64,000 bases of DNA from Dactylellina haptotyla (GCA_031310005.1 CM062380.1:2108001-2172000), one strand, 5' to 3'; numbered from the stretch's first letter, positions 33,725 to 47,008 are shown. A program made the numbers and translations. Notes: generated from the letters alone by a model not told the origin.

Positions 33725-36321
33725 CTAAACATACAATCCATCGTCATCACTGGTTTCAAGAACCTCGTATTCCTCATCATCGAGCATGAGGCTTTCGACA
33801 TCGTCCTCGCTGGTGACACCGTCGCTGGTATGCCCTTCTTCCTCAGAAAGGGTGAGGGTCCACGCAGGGGAAGCAGCCGGATTTGGGTTTCCGAGTAGAG
33901 TGGTCTCAGTCTCGGCCTCGGTTTCGGTTTCGACTTCGGTAGGGATGGCTTCTTCCACAGCAAGGATCTGGGACTCCTTCTCGAGCTTAGGGAAGATCAT
34001 CTGAGAGGAGGAAGACGATTCGGTGTCCTCGATCCCCTTCTCGTCAATCTTGTCGTCGTATTTGACAGTCTCACAGAGATCGATGAGTTTCTTGTCTTCC
34101 TTGATTTCGATATCGCACCAGAGCTTGTGGCCGAATCGGGAACCGTTGGGGGCAGTAAGTCTCCAGTAAGAGATAACGCGGCGGATGGAGGTGTATGGGG
34201 CAGCCAACTTAACGGAGAAGCTGGCGTTTTCTCCAGGATTGACTGGGGAAGTGGTGATGGTAGCGTTGCAGCTCTCCTCGTGGCCGTCATAGAACATGTG
34301 ATCACCCCCTACGAAACGGACGGTAACACCGGCGGGCCAGGTACGAACACCAGTATTGGTGAGAGTCCAGACTTGCTCGAAGTTTTCGCCGGAGATGAAA
34401 GCGGTGCCATCGGCAACGGCATCTCGGAGATATTCAGCTTGCAAAGGTTCCAGAGAATCTTTAGTTGGAACCGGGATTGGCTCGGAGCGCTCGATAGGCT
34501 CCTTCTTCTCATCCTCCGGCTCGACATCAGCAACAGTCTGGACTTGGGTGGCAGCGTTGGTGGTTGACTTGAGGTTAGTAGCATCAAAGCTGCGGATGTC
34601 TCCCAAGAGGGTTCCCCGGCCAGCTGGTGTGGTTTCAGTGGTCGAGCATGTAATGCTCTGGATAGCAGTCTTCATTTTGATCAAAGGATGTGTCCTGTTA
34701 TGATCGTTGAGCGGGGAAGCCTCGCAGTTGGCGCAGAAGTCCAAATCATCGCAGACGGCACACTTGTACCGGTCACCAAAGATGAAAAGCATATTGTTCT
34801 TGCACAGAGGACCATCACATCGGACGCCGGAGTGGATAGTCTTGGTTCCGCACTGGGGGGCGATATTGATTGCCTCATAGACCGGGACAAATTTATGTCC
34901 AGGATGAGACTCTGGGGCCGTTTTGACACAGGCCGTACAGTAATCCCAATCTGGGCAGCCCAAGCACTTGTGGCGGACACCGATGATGGTCGTATCACAT
35001 CCGTCGCAGATGGCGTGATGACGAGCCCCGCGGCCGGGGTCGAGTAAAGCTGTGCCGACAGCGTCGAGAGGCGTATCATTGGTAGCAGGAGTAAATCCGT
35101 GCATGGGATGGTGTCCGTGCTTCTGGGCGATATGGCATGGAAGACAGATATCGTAATCTTCACAGGTATTGCATGTCACGAAACACTCCTCCGGGAGGGA
35201 GGCGATGCAGCAGTTGCAAGTGCGTGTCCTGAATGCAGGAGTTGGCTGAGGCGACGGAGCCTTGGATCGCTGTTTACGCTTGTTGTATTCGGTCGTGCTT
35301 GAGACAATGCGGCCCTTCTCAAGGGTCCTCTTGATGAGCCAGTGGTCACCCTCGCAGTGCACACCGTTGTCCACACAGGTCGAGCACAAGTCGTAGTCAC
35401 CTTTGTCGCATATCGAGCAGTGGTAGTGTTCACCGTGGATCGTCTTCTCGCATTTGTTGCAGTAAACCAGGAAGGATCGGGATGGTTGTTCTGGCTCCGC
35501 AGAAGCACCGAGTTTGCACTCGGTCTTAACCGGCTCTGGGAAAGAAACGGGTCTGAGAGTGAGCTCCTTCATGCGCTTGTCAAGCTCGTCCTGTACGCTC
35601 TGGGAGAGTTGCTGGGTGAAGACGTCTCCGGTAAAGTAGTTCATGACCTGCTCCGCGATCGCTTGTGTGTAGTCAGCTTGTTCCGGTTCGACTTGGGCCT
35701 TCGAGGTCTCGCTGGCGATCGGTTCGACGACTGGTTCCGGCTCTGAGGGGACAACCGGCTCAACGATAGCCAAGGTGACTTGAGAGGCATACGCCGGGGG
35801 GTTGGAAGCGATGAGGGACGGTTCAACTATAAACCGATCAGTAATCGTGCCATGCAAAAGCTTTTCCAGGATGGAATCGAGCATCTCACCATTCTCAGGA
35901 GTTATGAGGGTTGCCTTGAGACGAAGCTTGAGCTTAGCCTTCGCAGCCCGGTAGAGCTGCTTGTAGACGGTCAAGTTGTCGGTGTCCAAGACGACAAAGG
36001 ATGCGGCACTATCACTGTATCTCTCGAAGCGGACCTGCTGGTCCTCCTGGATGTTAAGAGCATTGCGAAGCTTTTTTTGCGAAGACGAGGTGAAACCGTG
36101 TTAGTATGATTGTGATTACATAATGGTAAGGGGTCTGGAGGGGCCGCGCGTCATACCTTGGAGGGGAGAACCGCCGGACCCAAGTCGCGTAGGGGGAGCT
36201 TGAATCGACGGATGCCACCGTTGAAGGATACCTTGACGGTGATGAGGGTGTCCGGGTTCACGGGAGCGTGGACGGGTGCGGTTTGGGGGATCTGTGGAAT
36301 CTGGGGTGTTGGAGTAGCCAT
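33725..36321 (-). CDS. NBR1: NBR1-type selective autophagy receptor (PB1, four ZZ fingers, NBR1 domain)
   Basis: Two exons: 36321-36157 and 36070-33725, giving 836 aa. Order of parts: a PB1-like domain at about residues 25-110 (LITVKVSFNGGIRRFKL), an acidic/Pro-rich linker, then four ZZ-type zinc fingers (about 225-275, 310-360, 375-430 and 435-490; for example YCNKCEKTIHGEHYHC, CDGCDTTIIGVRHKC and CKNNMLFIFGDRYKC). A central NBR1 immunoglobulin-like domain follows (WTLTNTGVRTWPAGVTV to HKLWCDIEI), and then an acidic tail. The tail ends with DDEEYEVL (Tyr823-x-x-Leu826), a good Atg8-interacting motif. Family members bring cargo to the autophagosome or vacuole. The intron (36071-36156) has a GTATGA donor and ends in A7G. 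Cargo and partners are inferred. Confidence 0.93.
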
Positions 36322-38718
36322 CTTGAATTGTCTGTGGTCCCACGACGGCGGGTGTTAATTAACGCGGCAACGAAAGATGGGAGAGAAAAGGGGACACGCC
36401 AGCAACCGACGACGGGATGGAGAGGTCGACGGAAGGAAGGAAGGAAGAAATAAAGAAAGGAACGAGGCAACTTTTGTAAACGTGAATACAGAGTAAAGGG
36501 GACTGGAGCGGAGGAGGGAGTAGTGTGGTGTTCGTTTGAAGGGGGAGAGGAGAGGAGCGGAAGAGGAGGAAAGGAAGGATCCGAAGCGGTAGAAGAGGTT
36601 CTGGAATATAAGAGAGCAGGCAGGAAGGAATGAAGGCTGACGAATACAACAAGTCGAGAGCAAGAGTGGTAAGCGGTAGGAGCAGGAGCGGGAGTGGTAA
36701 GGTGGAGGAGGTGGAGGAGGGGTGGCGATGACTGGGTGAATCAGGCGTCTGGGTACGAGTGACTGGGCTCCCTCAGAAGAGCCCTCCCGGCACCGGATCC
36801 AGAGACGCACACCCGGATCTCGCAGGGAACACGCGGAGAGACGAGCAGCTATCGGAAACCCCCAGGCACTAGCAGCCGGAGAGGCACCAGAGATCAAAAG
36901 ATCGATACTTAAGTATGTGTCTGTTCTTTGCCTTCCGCCCGCTCCCTCTCTTCTCTTCTCTCGGAGACAAAGGGACGCTGCGTAGACGGCGGGTGTGAGG
37001 CGAAGGGCGGGTGTGCGAGCGAGTGATGGGGGAAGGAGGCAAACAGGGAACAAACGTAATGGCACCAACCTCCGAAGAAGGCTGGCAGGAACAAACACAC
37101 AGGAACAGGAGCGAAATTACTCACTTACGCAGGCTCTTTCGTGGGCTAACTATCTGTCATTCGAACGGGGAGGCTGCGGTCTCGCGATACGTCGGCCTTG
37201 TCGTCGTCGTCGTCGTCGGAGAGAAGCAGAGGCGGGTTGTTGTTGCGGGGAGGAAGGGAAGGAGAGTAGGAAGGAGAGAAGGATGGAAGGAAGGCAGGCA
37301 GGAAAGGAAGAGGCGGGAGATGAAGGTTGCTCGACTGATGGATTGGCCGATTGAGCGAGCGAGATACAACTAAGCGAGTCCTATCAACCACCGCTACCCT
37401 CCACGCACGCCACAATATTCCCCATCTGCTGCTCGGTGTCTGCTGGCCAAGCACTGGCTTGAACGTCGAGGCTATTATTATTATAGACTACCATCTATTC
37501 ATCTACTCATCTATTCATCTATCGCGCACTTGTTGCTGACCGTCGTCCCCTCAGAACGGTGATAGCTCCTCTTCCTCACCACCGGTCTCGAAGAGAGTGT
37601 GCACTCGCTCGTATTCAGCGGACGAGAGAGAGCCCTTGGCGTCACGCCCCCTCCCCGAGGATCATATCATGTGGCCCGCTGGCTGCTGGTTTCATCTCCA
37701 AAAGGCACAGCCGTTGCGAAGGATTTATTGTCCCTCCTCCTCAAAGACGCCCCCCGCGACAAACCCTGCAACCTCCCCTTCCCTCTCCTAGCTTAAACAA
37801 TATCGAGAAAGAGAGTTCGGATGTCGCGCCTTGCATGGAGTAGCCCGTTTCGACCTAGATCCAGCATAAAGTCTTGAGCCCATGTCTCTTTGAGCAAGAA
37901 CGTCACAGGCGGTTGCGTTCGAAAGAGACAAGGTTCCTCCACTCCAATTGGCCAACAAATGCAACTCGGTCTGTTTCCAGGCTCTGCTCTCGGCTTAGTC
38001 TCAAGGGGGTCCCACGCCGTTTCCCAGGAACTCTCGATCCTAACGTGCTAAACCCTTGGCCGCATGAATCCGCCCTGGAGGTCCCATCCAGAAGGCCTGG
38101 ATCCAAACGAGGATCAAATTGAGATATCGCGATGGTCAAGGGCTCGGAATGTTAGCAACACATTTCTCATGTGCATCGGCCCGCTACCCTTTCCGTGGTC
38201 GATGATCCCGCGAGAAATGTAACGCAAGGGAACGTACGCTCGCAGCCATATCTGGTCTGCAAGTCGGAAGGGTTTAAGAATGTGACATGCAAATGCCCTT
38301 TTTCATTCCGAGACACAGGATATAAAAGTCATCGCCCCTCATCTGCACCATCCTATCAACACACAATTAGCATCTTGAACATTTTGATCTCTTCCTTTTC
38401 AAGGCTCCTTCATTTTTAAAATTTTAATTTTGATTCTTGTAATTTTTCAATATTTATTCTTTTTTATTCATTTTTTGTATTAACAAACCCAATAGACAGA
38501 CAGGTCAATTAAAGGCTTATGCTTATGCACTGAAGGGGATATTAGAAAAGTGGAAAATAAAATAAAGGATTGCGGTTGGGAGGTGCTAATATTGATAGAG
38601 TTCGCCTTGAAAAAGCAAAGGTTGTTTGTGGGGAAACAGGCGGTCTATGTGAAAGAAACCAAAACCCCCCGTGGAGAATCGAAGAAACAGCACAAGAGAT
38701 TCAGCCTTAGGGATATTC
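36322..38718. other. Intergenic, NBR1 promoter and DBP5 3' flank
   Basis: Positions 36322-37330 are purine-rich on plus (GGAAGG and GAGG runs; six GTC units near 37200-37218), typical of a pyrimidine-rich leader on minus. From 37500 to 38700 only short frames are found. 38400-38480 is T-rich. No gene or RNA recognised. Confidence 0.55.
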
Positions 38719-40425
38719 CTAATTCCCGGCGCCAACTCCCATGAACTGCTCCTGACTCGCGTTGGACTTTAAAACGGCCTTGATTTGCTTACGTGCCTGT
38801 AAAAGACACCGATTAGTATTATGGCATATAGAAGCCCAATGATCAGGATATGAGGGCTTACTAGAGTCCAATCGCTCGTATCAACTCTGGTCATAACACA
38901 GTTAAAATGGCGTTGGATAGCGTCCATCTGCTGCCAGCTCAGTTGGTCCTGAACAAAGCTGACACTGGCACCGACACGTCCGAATCGACCCGTTCGACCG
39001 ATTCGGTGTAGGTACGTCTCAAAATCTGGGGTACGGCCATCGGCAAGGGTGGGGAGATCGTAGTTGACAACAAGGTTGACGGAGGCGATATCGATACCGC
39101 GGGCGATAACGTTGGTTGTGATGAGGACCTTGGAGCGACCGAAGCGGAAATCGTCAATGATCCTGTCACGCTCCGTACCTTCGAACGCTCCGTGTAGCGA
39201 TGAGACGGTGTGTCCGTCTTCTGCCATTCTTTTGTGCAGTTCGTTGGCATTCTCACGTCTCTAAACTTGAGGTCAGCTCTATTTCTTCGTAAAAATATAT
39301 CAAATCCGTATTCGATTACGAAACGTACCCTGACGAAGATGACGGATTGTCCGATAGTCATCAGCTCGTACAAATTGAGAATTGTCTGGTATTTTTCATC
39401 ATCGCTGTTGCAGTCCATGTAGAATTGTTTTATTCCCTCGACAGTGAGCTCTTCTTGCTTCAGTGTAAGCTTGTTGGCGGTGGGTGCGAATTTGTCTGCG
39501 TACTCGATGACCTTTTGGGGGAAAGTAGCAGAGAAAAGCAGGACCTGAACTGTCTTGGGCATCATACTGATAATCACTCCCAACGAGTAAGTATCAAGCC
39601 AGGAAGATATTTGTACCCATATATATAGAAAGGGAGAGAGGGAGGGAGTTTAATACTTTTTGACACGGAAGCACTGGTCTCCCAGACCCTGTTGGTCAAG
39701 CATGTTGTCGGCTTCGTCCAAGCATATCATGATCATGTCTTTGGTTGGCAAAACCCGACGTTTTATACAATCGAGAACCGTTCCCGGAGTGCCGACGACG
39801 ATTTGGGCGTCTATTATCTTTCCTTTTTCGATGGCAAGCGGGACAGCGAACTGAGTTTTGACCCCGGTGAAGCTACCCATGTTATTAACAACGGCCAAGA
39901 TCTGGCGGGCAAGCTCACGGGATGGGGCAAGACAGAGGACTTGAGGGGTGTTTTTCGTCAAGTCGACTCTGGTCAGCATGGCAAGAACGAAGGCAGCTGT
40001 CTTTCCGGTTCCCGACTGGGACTGTCCGATGAGGTTGGTGGGTGGGTCTTTGAGAAGGAGGGGGAGAGCACGTTCTTGGATCTTCGACGGGCGACTGAAG
40101 CGCATGAGGACAAGACCTTTCTGCAATTCCTCGCTCCTGTAAGTGTATTAGCTGCGGTGCCGTTTCTAGTGACCGAAGGAGGAACGTACAATCCGAGCTC
40201 TTGGAAGCTCTTGATCGAATAGAGAGGGCTGTTTGGGTCCGCCTGCTGATCTGCGAGAGTCACTTTGACATCGTGCTCGTTCGTTACCAGCTCGCTGTGC
40301 TTCTGGGATTCATCTTCTCCACCGGCGGCTTGACCGGTTTGACCGGCTTGCTTGGCCATAGCTTCCTGCTCCTGCTCCTGCTCTTGAACGTCGTCCGCCC
40401 ACGAAGTCTTGCTTGATTCAGCCAT
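38719..40425 (-). CDS. DBP5: ATP-dependent RNA helicase DBP5
   Basis: Five exons: 40425-40190, 40136-39657, 39566-39329, 39260-38862 and 38796-38719, giving 476 aa. This DEAD-box protein works at the cytoplasmic face of the nuclear pore to strip export factors from mRNA. Motifs seen are [10 protein letters not shown] (I), PSRELARQ (Ia), GTPG (Ib), LDEADNML (II), LLFSATFP (III), [10 protein letters not shown] (V) and [10 protein letters not shown] (VI). The Gln/Glu-rich N-terminus and the short [14 protein letters not shown] segment before the core are DBP5-like. Splicing builds RVKNMMPK and [12 protein letters not shown]. The C-terminus ends GVGAGN. It shares a 1.4 kb divergent promoter region with BZZ1. 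Confidence 0.97.
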
Positions 40426-41825
40426 ACCGAATCACAGGGACGAGGCGGAGAGAGAGTAGGGGTGATGGAAGGTGTTATGATCGCTTCAAAAACGCCTTTC
40501 GGATTTCAGGGGTTGGAGATTGCAAAACTGCTGAAGGCGCGGTTGGAGATGAGGCGATATGGGAGGGGGCGGGGCGGATTGAGTGTGGGGATACCTATGC
40601 AGGCGGTTGTATGTACGTTTTGAAGGAGGGTGTTGTCTGGGAAAAAGAAGATATCAGAATGGCCCTCCAAAAAATTGCGCCGCTCGTTGGTACTTTATAT
40701 ACGCTAGGAGGAGAAGGGGCACGTACGCGGAGCTTCGGGAGGCCAACTGGAAGGTAGTTGTGGTTGAAAGTGGTTGAAAGTGGTGATGGCGGTGATGGTG
40801 GTGGTGGTGCTCGCTTTGCTTTGTCTGACGATGAAACTGGATTTGGCCCTCGACGCGGACGGATCCTTGCGTGGACGGTCCCACGCAAACCCGGGCCCGG
40901 GGCCCTGCAGAGGCCCGTCGAATGCGCATTTTCACTCCAAATTCATTCCCATATCATCATCAGTGACGGCGACGATGGTTTCACAGCGGCGGATGGATGC
41001 CTGTATATATCGATCGATGCACTGTACAGCTTGGGTTTTACTCTGGAACAGCAGATACATTGTTCCAACGTGTGCGCTATCGATAAGAGGAATCTCTCGC
41101 ACGAGAGAAGCCGCCGCCCGCCCCGCCCGGCTGCCAGTCCACAGCCAGGCCCGGTCAGTCAGGTACCCGTCCCGTCCGTCCATTCCTCGGAGCCACGAAA
41201 GGAAGGCCTTGCTACGGCGGGCTCATCGGGTCTGGATCAGGTCCTCTCCTGGGCAATCGGACGGTCGATGATAGCGAACAGACGATGATGACAATCCTGA
41301 CGGGTGCGCATGCGGGGTGTCTCGTCCGTTCGTCACCGCCAGCTAAGCCCACCTGCCATTCGTAACCTGCCGCCGCTCTGCCAAGCTGCGATTTGAGATT
41401 GGGGCTCGATCTGGTTCGAAGGGCCTCCGTACCCCTTCTGCCGGCTGATGCCTGGCCCGGGTACGAGCTATGCATCCCCATTCTTTCTAGATTTCTATAT
41501 ATGTGTATATGCCTCAGCGCTGCGCGGTGCGGGATTCTGACGGGGGGGGGGTAACTGCATTTTATCCGCCAGGTGCCAATCGAACGCCAATGCGAGCGAT
41601 GGGAGATTCCAACGGACCCAACTCTAACCGACCTTGCTACCATTGTTACCATTCCCACCACCACCATACCGTTTCCACTCCACACACTCCTTCCCCCTCC
41701 TCTCTTCAATCTCCCTCCACAACCTCGATAGCCTCGATCGTAGCTCTTCTACCACCGCATCTACTCTCTCATCATCAGACTAAATCAGCTCACCCGCAGA
41801 CTGCTGCCACCCAGCCCTGCCCAAA
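40426..41825. other. Divergent promoter region between DBP5 and BZZ1
   Basis: No gene recognised. The DBP5 side (40430-40600) is purine-rich on plus, and the BZZ1 side (41640-41825) is strongly CT-rich on plus, as in leaders elsewhere in the window. Short GGT/GGTGAT runs lie at 40780-40812 and a G9 run at about 41542-41550. Confidence 0.6.
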
Positions 41826-44393
41826 ATGGAGGAAGCTCCCCCAAACTTTGGGGCTGAGCTGAAGGTTCGTATACCATGCTCCCACCTCTGGATATGCATC
41901 TTGGAGCCACAATCAGAGCATCTTTCACTGATCCAACATGATGGCTTTTCCAGGATGCCTTCAAGCCCGTCAACGCTTGGGTAAGTACTCCCCTCGCCTC
42001 CACGGGTGCCCTTCCCACAACCGTTCCTGACCGATATCCCCCCCAAATAGGTAACCAACGGCATCAGCTGGATGACGGACGTCGAGGAGTTCTACCGCGA
42101 ACGGTCCGTCATCGAAAAGGAATACGCCGCCAAACTCTCGCAGCTTGCCAAACGGTTCTTCGAAAAGAAGGCCAAAAAGACCGCCAGCCTCAGCGTCGGC
42201 GACACCCCCCTGATGACACCGGGCAGCTTGGAATCCGCCTCCATGACGACATGGAACTCCCTCCTCACCACCACCGAAATCACCTCCCAGGAGCATGACA
42301 AGCTCGCCACCGAGATGGTCGCTAAATGCGCCGAAACCCTCCGAGTCCTCAACTCCCGCTACGAGTCCTTCCGCATCCAACACGAAAAGTTCGAGAAGCA
42401 CCTCACCACCGACAGGGACGCCCAGTACTCCGAGCTTCGCAAGACCAAGGCTAGCTACGATGCTACCTGTAAGGAACTCGAGGGCAAACGGGTCAAAATC
42501 GAGAAGGCGTTCGACCACGGCCGACCCAAAGCGCAAAAGAGTTACGACGCTCAGATGGCCGAGATGCACAACATCAAAAACACATATTTGATCACCCTCA
42601 ATGTCACCAATGCTATCAAGGAAAAATACTACCACGGCGATATCCCCGATGTCTTGTTCTCCCTTCAAGATCTGAACGAGACGAGGGTTCAAGCTATGAA
42701 TACTGTATGGAAACTATCTTGCGACATGGAGTCCGCCTCCCGGATCCGCTGCTCAGATCATATGAAGAACCTGGCCGCCGAGGTCGAACGCAACCTGCCC
42801 CATCTTGACTCTCTCATGTTTATCGCGCACAACCAACCCCAGGACGGATGGCGGGAGCCCCCGGATTTCTACTTTGAGCCGAGTCCGATATGGCATGATA
42901 CCGATGATATCGTGGTCGACGATGCGGCGAAGGTGTGGTTGCAAAATAAGATTTCGAAGAGTCAGACCGGTTTGGTCTCCTATCGAACGGAGGTCGAGAA
43001 ACGGCGAAAAGACGTCGATTCCATGCGGGCGAAGAGGGAGAAGCTCAGAGGATCCTCTGAGAATGCGGGGGGTAGGACAACAGCGGAGGAAATGGAAATT
43101 TTACGGGTGACTATTCTTATTTTTCTTGATGTTTATCTCACTTGTAAACTAGTACTAACAGTCTTTTAGAACTTGTTGAACGGACAGGAAGAATTGGCAG
43201 CGGTGGATATGAAGAGGGTGGCGTTGGAGGTGGAAGTCGATACTGTACGGCAAGCTTGTGGAGGTAAGACCGTTCAGAAATATGATTCACACGCCTCAGA
43301 ATACTAAAAGGATTATGACTAGACATTGACAAGAACGCCCATTCTCACAAATTCAAGTCCGCTTCGTTCAAGATCCCAACGTCTTGCGACCTGTGTCACG
43401 AGAAAATCTGGGGGTTGTCCGCTAAGGGGATGACCTGCAAGGACTGTGGATTTAATTGTCACGCAAACTGCGAGATGAAAGTCCCGGCGAACTGCCCGGG
43501 GCCCTTGGACAAATCGGCGAAGAAGGCGTTGAAGGATGTACGGCAGAGCAAAGCGGGAAGCATTAGCATCAGCTCTGATAAACTGAGTGAGCTGTCCGCT
43601 CCGGCGTCGAACGGTAGCTCGTCGCACGGGATGAACCGATCGAACACTGTAACTTCGGTCTCGACGACGTCTACGGCCAATTTAGATCGATCCGCGACGG
43701 TGAAGAGTACGGCAACGACGTCGACTGCGGCTTCTTCGACGACGAAAGCAACACCGACTCGAAGGGTATTGGCACCACCGCCCACAAAGTACATAGCCGA
43801 GCTACCAGCAGCTGAAGTCAAGTCGGATGGACCAAAGGGCAAGATGTTGTATGGGTACACTGCTACGGGGGATGGGGAGATTTCAGTTGGAGAGGGCAAG
43901 GAGGTGGTTATAGTCGAACCGGATGGTGAGTCATCGTCGCTGTTCTTTCTTTATTCGAGTTATAAAACTATTTACGACACGACATGATATGAAACAGAGC
44001 AAACTGACGGGATTTGAAATACTAGATGGCGGGTGGACCAAGATCAGGAACGGGCTTGCGGAGGGAGTGGTGCCAACCAGCTACATTGAGCAATTGTCAG
44101 CCTCGTCACCTTCAAAGGCCGCCTCATCACCCATCAGCGCGACGCCAGACAGCAGGAGGGAGTCGATTATTGGGAAGAAGAAAGGGCCGGTGGTCGCACC
44201 GAAGCGGGGGGCGAAGAGGCTGGTTCACGTGCAGGCGGTATATGACTACAAAGCTCGCACCGACGATGAGTTTGATATGGCGGAGGGGGACAAGTTTGTG
44301 CTGATCGCGGAGGACGATGGGAGCGGATGGGCGGAGGTGGAGAAGAACGGGGTTAAGAAGATGGTTCCCGCGAATTATGTCGAGAAAGCTTGA
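41826..44393 (+). CDS. BZZ1: F-BAR/C1/SH3 endocytic actin regulator BZZ1
   Basis: Six exons: 41826-41864, 41954-41980, 42051-43106, 43170-43263, 43323-43925 and 44026-44393, giving 728 aa. BZZ1 binds curved membrane at endocytic sites and promotes Las17/WASP-driven actin assembly. An F-BAR domain fills about residues 8-270 (GISWMTDVEEFYRERSVIEKEYA...), then a coiled coil. A C1 zinc domain follows (about 413-461: HKFKSASFKIPTSCDLCHEKIW...HANC with complete Cys/His pattern), then a Ser/Thr-rich linker and two SH3 domains (about 583-637 and 672-728, the second with AVYDYKARTDDEFDMAEGD and GWAEVE). Exon 2 is a 27-nt micro-exon (DAFKPVNAW) and is needed for the normal F-BAR start. The ATG at 42072 would truncate the domain. 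Confidence 0.95.
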
Positions 44394-45415
44394 TTACCCG
44401 CCCTCTTTTTTTAAAAAAATTTCTCTGCTGCTGTTTGGTTTCAAAACCACAGTTCACAATAATGTAGATAGTAACAGTGCTCCTTTTGTATTTTGGCGGT
44501 TGCATTTTAGCCCTACACGAGTACCTATTTTGGTGGGTCACACAGATGATACACCCTCACTTCCTCTCCTCCCCGCGGACAAATAGAAAGAAGGACAGAA
44601 CGAGCGGAGCAGAGCAGAGCAGAGTAGAGAGGAAGGCTAGCTAGCTAGCTGAGGGGTTCACATGTCTGCGGGGAGCAAGCGATGGGCTTTCGCGGGCGGC
44701 TGATTGGCTGTCTGCGGGGCACAGCTCCGTCGGGTGGTGGGGGGCCAAACTGTTATTCTTACTATTACTCACTCTCGCTCGCCCGCCCGCCGTCTCTGCA
44801 GTTCGGACGAAGGTTATTTTATTTTATTTTGTTTTACGGAATCGAGCAGAAGGGAAGACACCACCTTGCCTCCTCCCTCTCCTCCCGTCCAGGCTCGCTG
44901 TCGGACGGATTGACTGTTCTCGTTCTCGTTCGCGTTCTCATTCTGGTCCTCGTCAAGTCTTCTTTCTTCTTCCCTGCTTGCTGTGGGCATCCCCCCAAGA
45001 AGAGGCCAGTAGCGGTGACGTAGTCCCCCCGACGCTTATAAACCAGCCCACCTTCCTCCTCTTCCTCCACCACCACCTCCTCTCCCCCTCCTCCTCCCTG
45101 ACGACCAGCCAGCCGGATCAAACCGACCTCTACCACCACCACCACCACCATCATCATCACCATCATCGCCGGATACCAAGTATTGAATCTCCCGCTACCC
45201 ACCTCGATCCTTACTTATGCTCCCATCTACTTCTTCCCTCCTCCATCATCGTCCTGACACCTCCCCTCCTACGCCTACAGATAGCATCTGTTGATAACGG
45301 CCCGCCAGTGCTCTTTTATCGATAACCCAAAACTCGGTCCGCGTCGCATCGACCTCCCCGTTTACCACCCCCGCCAACACAAAATCCCCTCCAACCAAGC
45401 AGCCAGCCAGCCATC
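44394..45415. other. Intergenic, IFRD promoter and leader
   Basis: About 1 kb without a gene. Positions 45040-45415 are CT/CAC-rich on plus and probably the leader of the IFRD gene. A GCTA run at about 44637-44650 and GTTCTC units at 44919-44945 are the only repeats. Confidence 0.6.
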
Positions 45416-47008
45416 ATGAGCGATCTGCGACGCAGAGCGCTCGGCGGCGGGAAAACACCCTCCAAACGCTCCACCTCCAAGGCCGGCTCCAAATCGACCT
45501 CCAAAGCCGGCTCAAAGGCAACCTCGGCTGCTGCCTCTCGCCATGGAACTGACGACGAAGCCGCTTGGGATAGTGACGGAAGCGTCTGGAGGTACATTAC
45601 CGCCACAACCATCCCCGAGGACCTCGAGCCTCCTCGGATTCCCGGCCTGCTCCTTCTGACTGATGACCTCTCCTATAGTTTCGGCTCCATGGGCGAAGAA
45701 GTTCGCAATCTCGAGGACGTCCCCCACACCAGCAGCTGGCAAGAGGACCTCGCCGACAGAATCGTTCGAATCACCGATAAAGATATGCGCAAGAAGCTCG
45801 CCACCGGCGGTCTCGAGGAAGCCCTCACCGCCTACAACCGCCACCTGCAGTCCAAGTTTTCTGGTGCCGAGTTAGAGGGCAAGACTGCTAGCATTATCGA
45901 TGCCCTGTCGAGAAGCATACGAGCCGGGAAGACTGACAAAGAGACAACTCTAGCTTGTCAAGGTATTTTTTCTTTCCTTTCCTCTTAATTTCGCCCCTAG
46001 TATATATGTGTGTATATATATCGCCTCCGAGAATCAAAATAGCTAACAATATATCTAGCAATGGTCCTCACCCTTATCACCGATAACGAGTGCACCACAT
46101 TCGGAGATTTCAACACCCCCCTTCAGCGTCTCATCACAGACCACGAATCCCTGGTCGTCAAGACTGCTGCTATCCACGCTCTCGGCGCTCTGGCTTTCTT
46201 CACAGAACCTGGCATCGAGGACATTGAAGAAATCATGGATTTCTTCCACGAGATTGTCGAGAACGACGGGCACACCATCGGTGCCGGAGATGACCCGGCC
46301 ACCGTAGCTGCCGCCATCGAAGAGTGGGGTCTGCTCCTCACCCACATCGATGACGCCGAAGATGTCACCGATAGGTCGGCCGAAGCCTTTGTCGAGCAAC
46401 TCGAATCCACCGAAATTGAAGTTCAAGTCGCCTCAGGCGAGGTCATCGCTTTACTCGTCGAGAAGGCCCATCGGGATGCCAACAGCGACGACGAAGAGAG
46501 TGACGATCAAGTCTCCGGCGACGAGTATCCTAGCGGGTTCATCATCACCCGCCCGGATACCGATTCCCACGGACCAATTCAAAAATACACGGTCTACCGC
46601 AACCAACCCCGTCTGAAGCAAATGCTGACCGATCTTTCCCGATCCTCAACCAAGAGCGTCTCCAAGAAGAACCGACGAACTCAGCATGCCACTTTCGCCA
46701 ATGTCCTTCACACCGTCAACTATCCGCTTCACGGCCCCAATTACTCACGGGCCCTAGATCTCGACGGACGCGAGCAAGGTAGCCGCCTGGAGGTGAAAGT
46801 CGGAAGAAAGGGTGTCGTCAAGCTTAATAGCTGGTGGAAACTGATCCGCTGGAATGCACTTCGTAGGTTCCTCGGTGGAGGCATCCTCGTGCACTGGCAA
46901 GAGAATCCTCTCATATTCCATAGCCTCCCTCTGATCATGGATACCCCAGCATCTCACAAGAAGAGCAGCGGACGAATAGATCGCATGACGTTGTCCCCAT
47001 ATGATTAG
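45416..47008 (+). CDS. Interferon-related developmental regulator (IFRD) family protein
   Basis: Two exons: 45416-45962 and 46059-47008, giving 498 aa. The IFRD (TIS7/SM15-like) domain is an armadillo-like helical repeat region, seen here from about residue 90 to 350 (LEEALTAYNRHLQSKFS, SIIDALSRSIRAGK, ACQAMVLTLITD formed across the splice, LVVKTAAIHALGALAFF, EVQVASGEVIALLVEKA). An IFRD C-terminal region follows (YTVYRNQPRLKQMLTDLS... RFLGGGILVHWQENPLI). The N-terminus is a Ser/Lys-rich tandem (STSKAGSKSTSKAGSKATS). Animal members are transcriptional co-regulators; some eukaryotic members bind ribosomes. The fungal role is not established. Confidence 0.93.
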
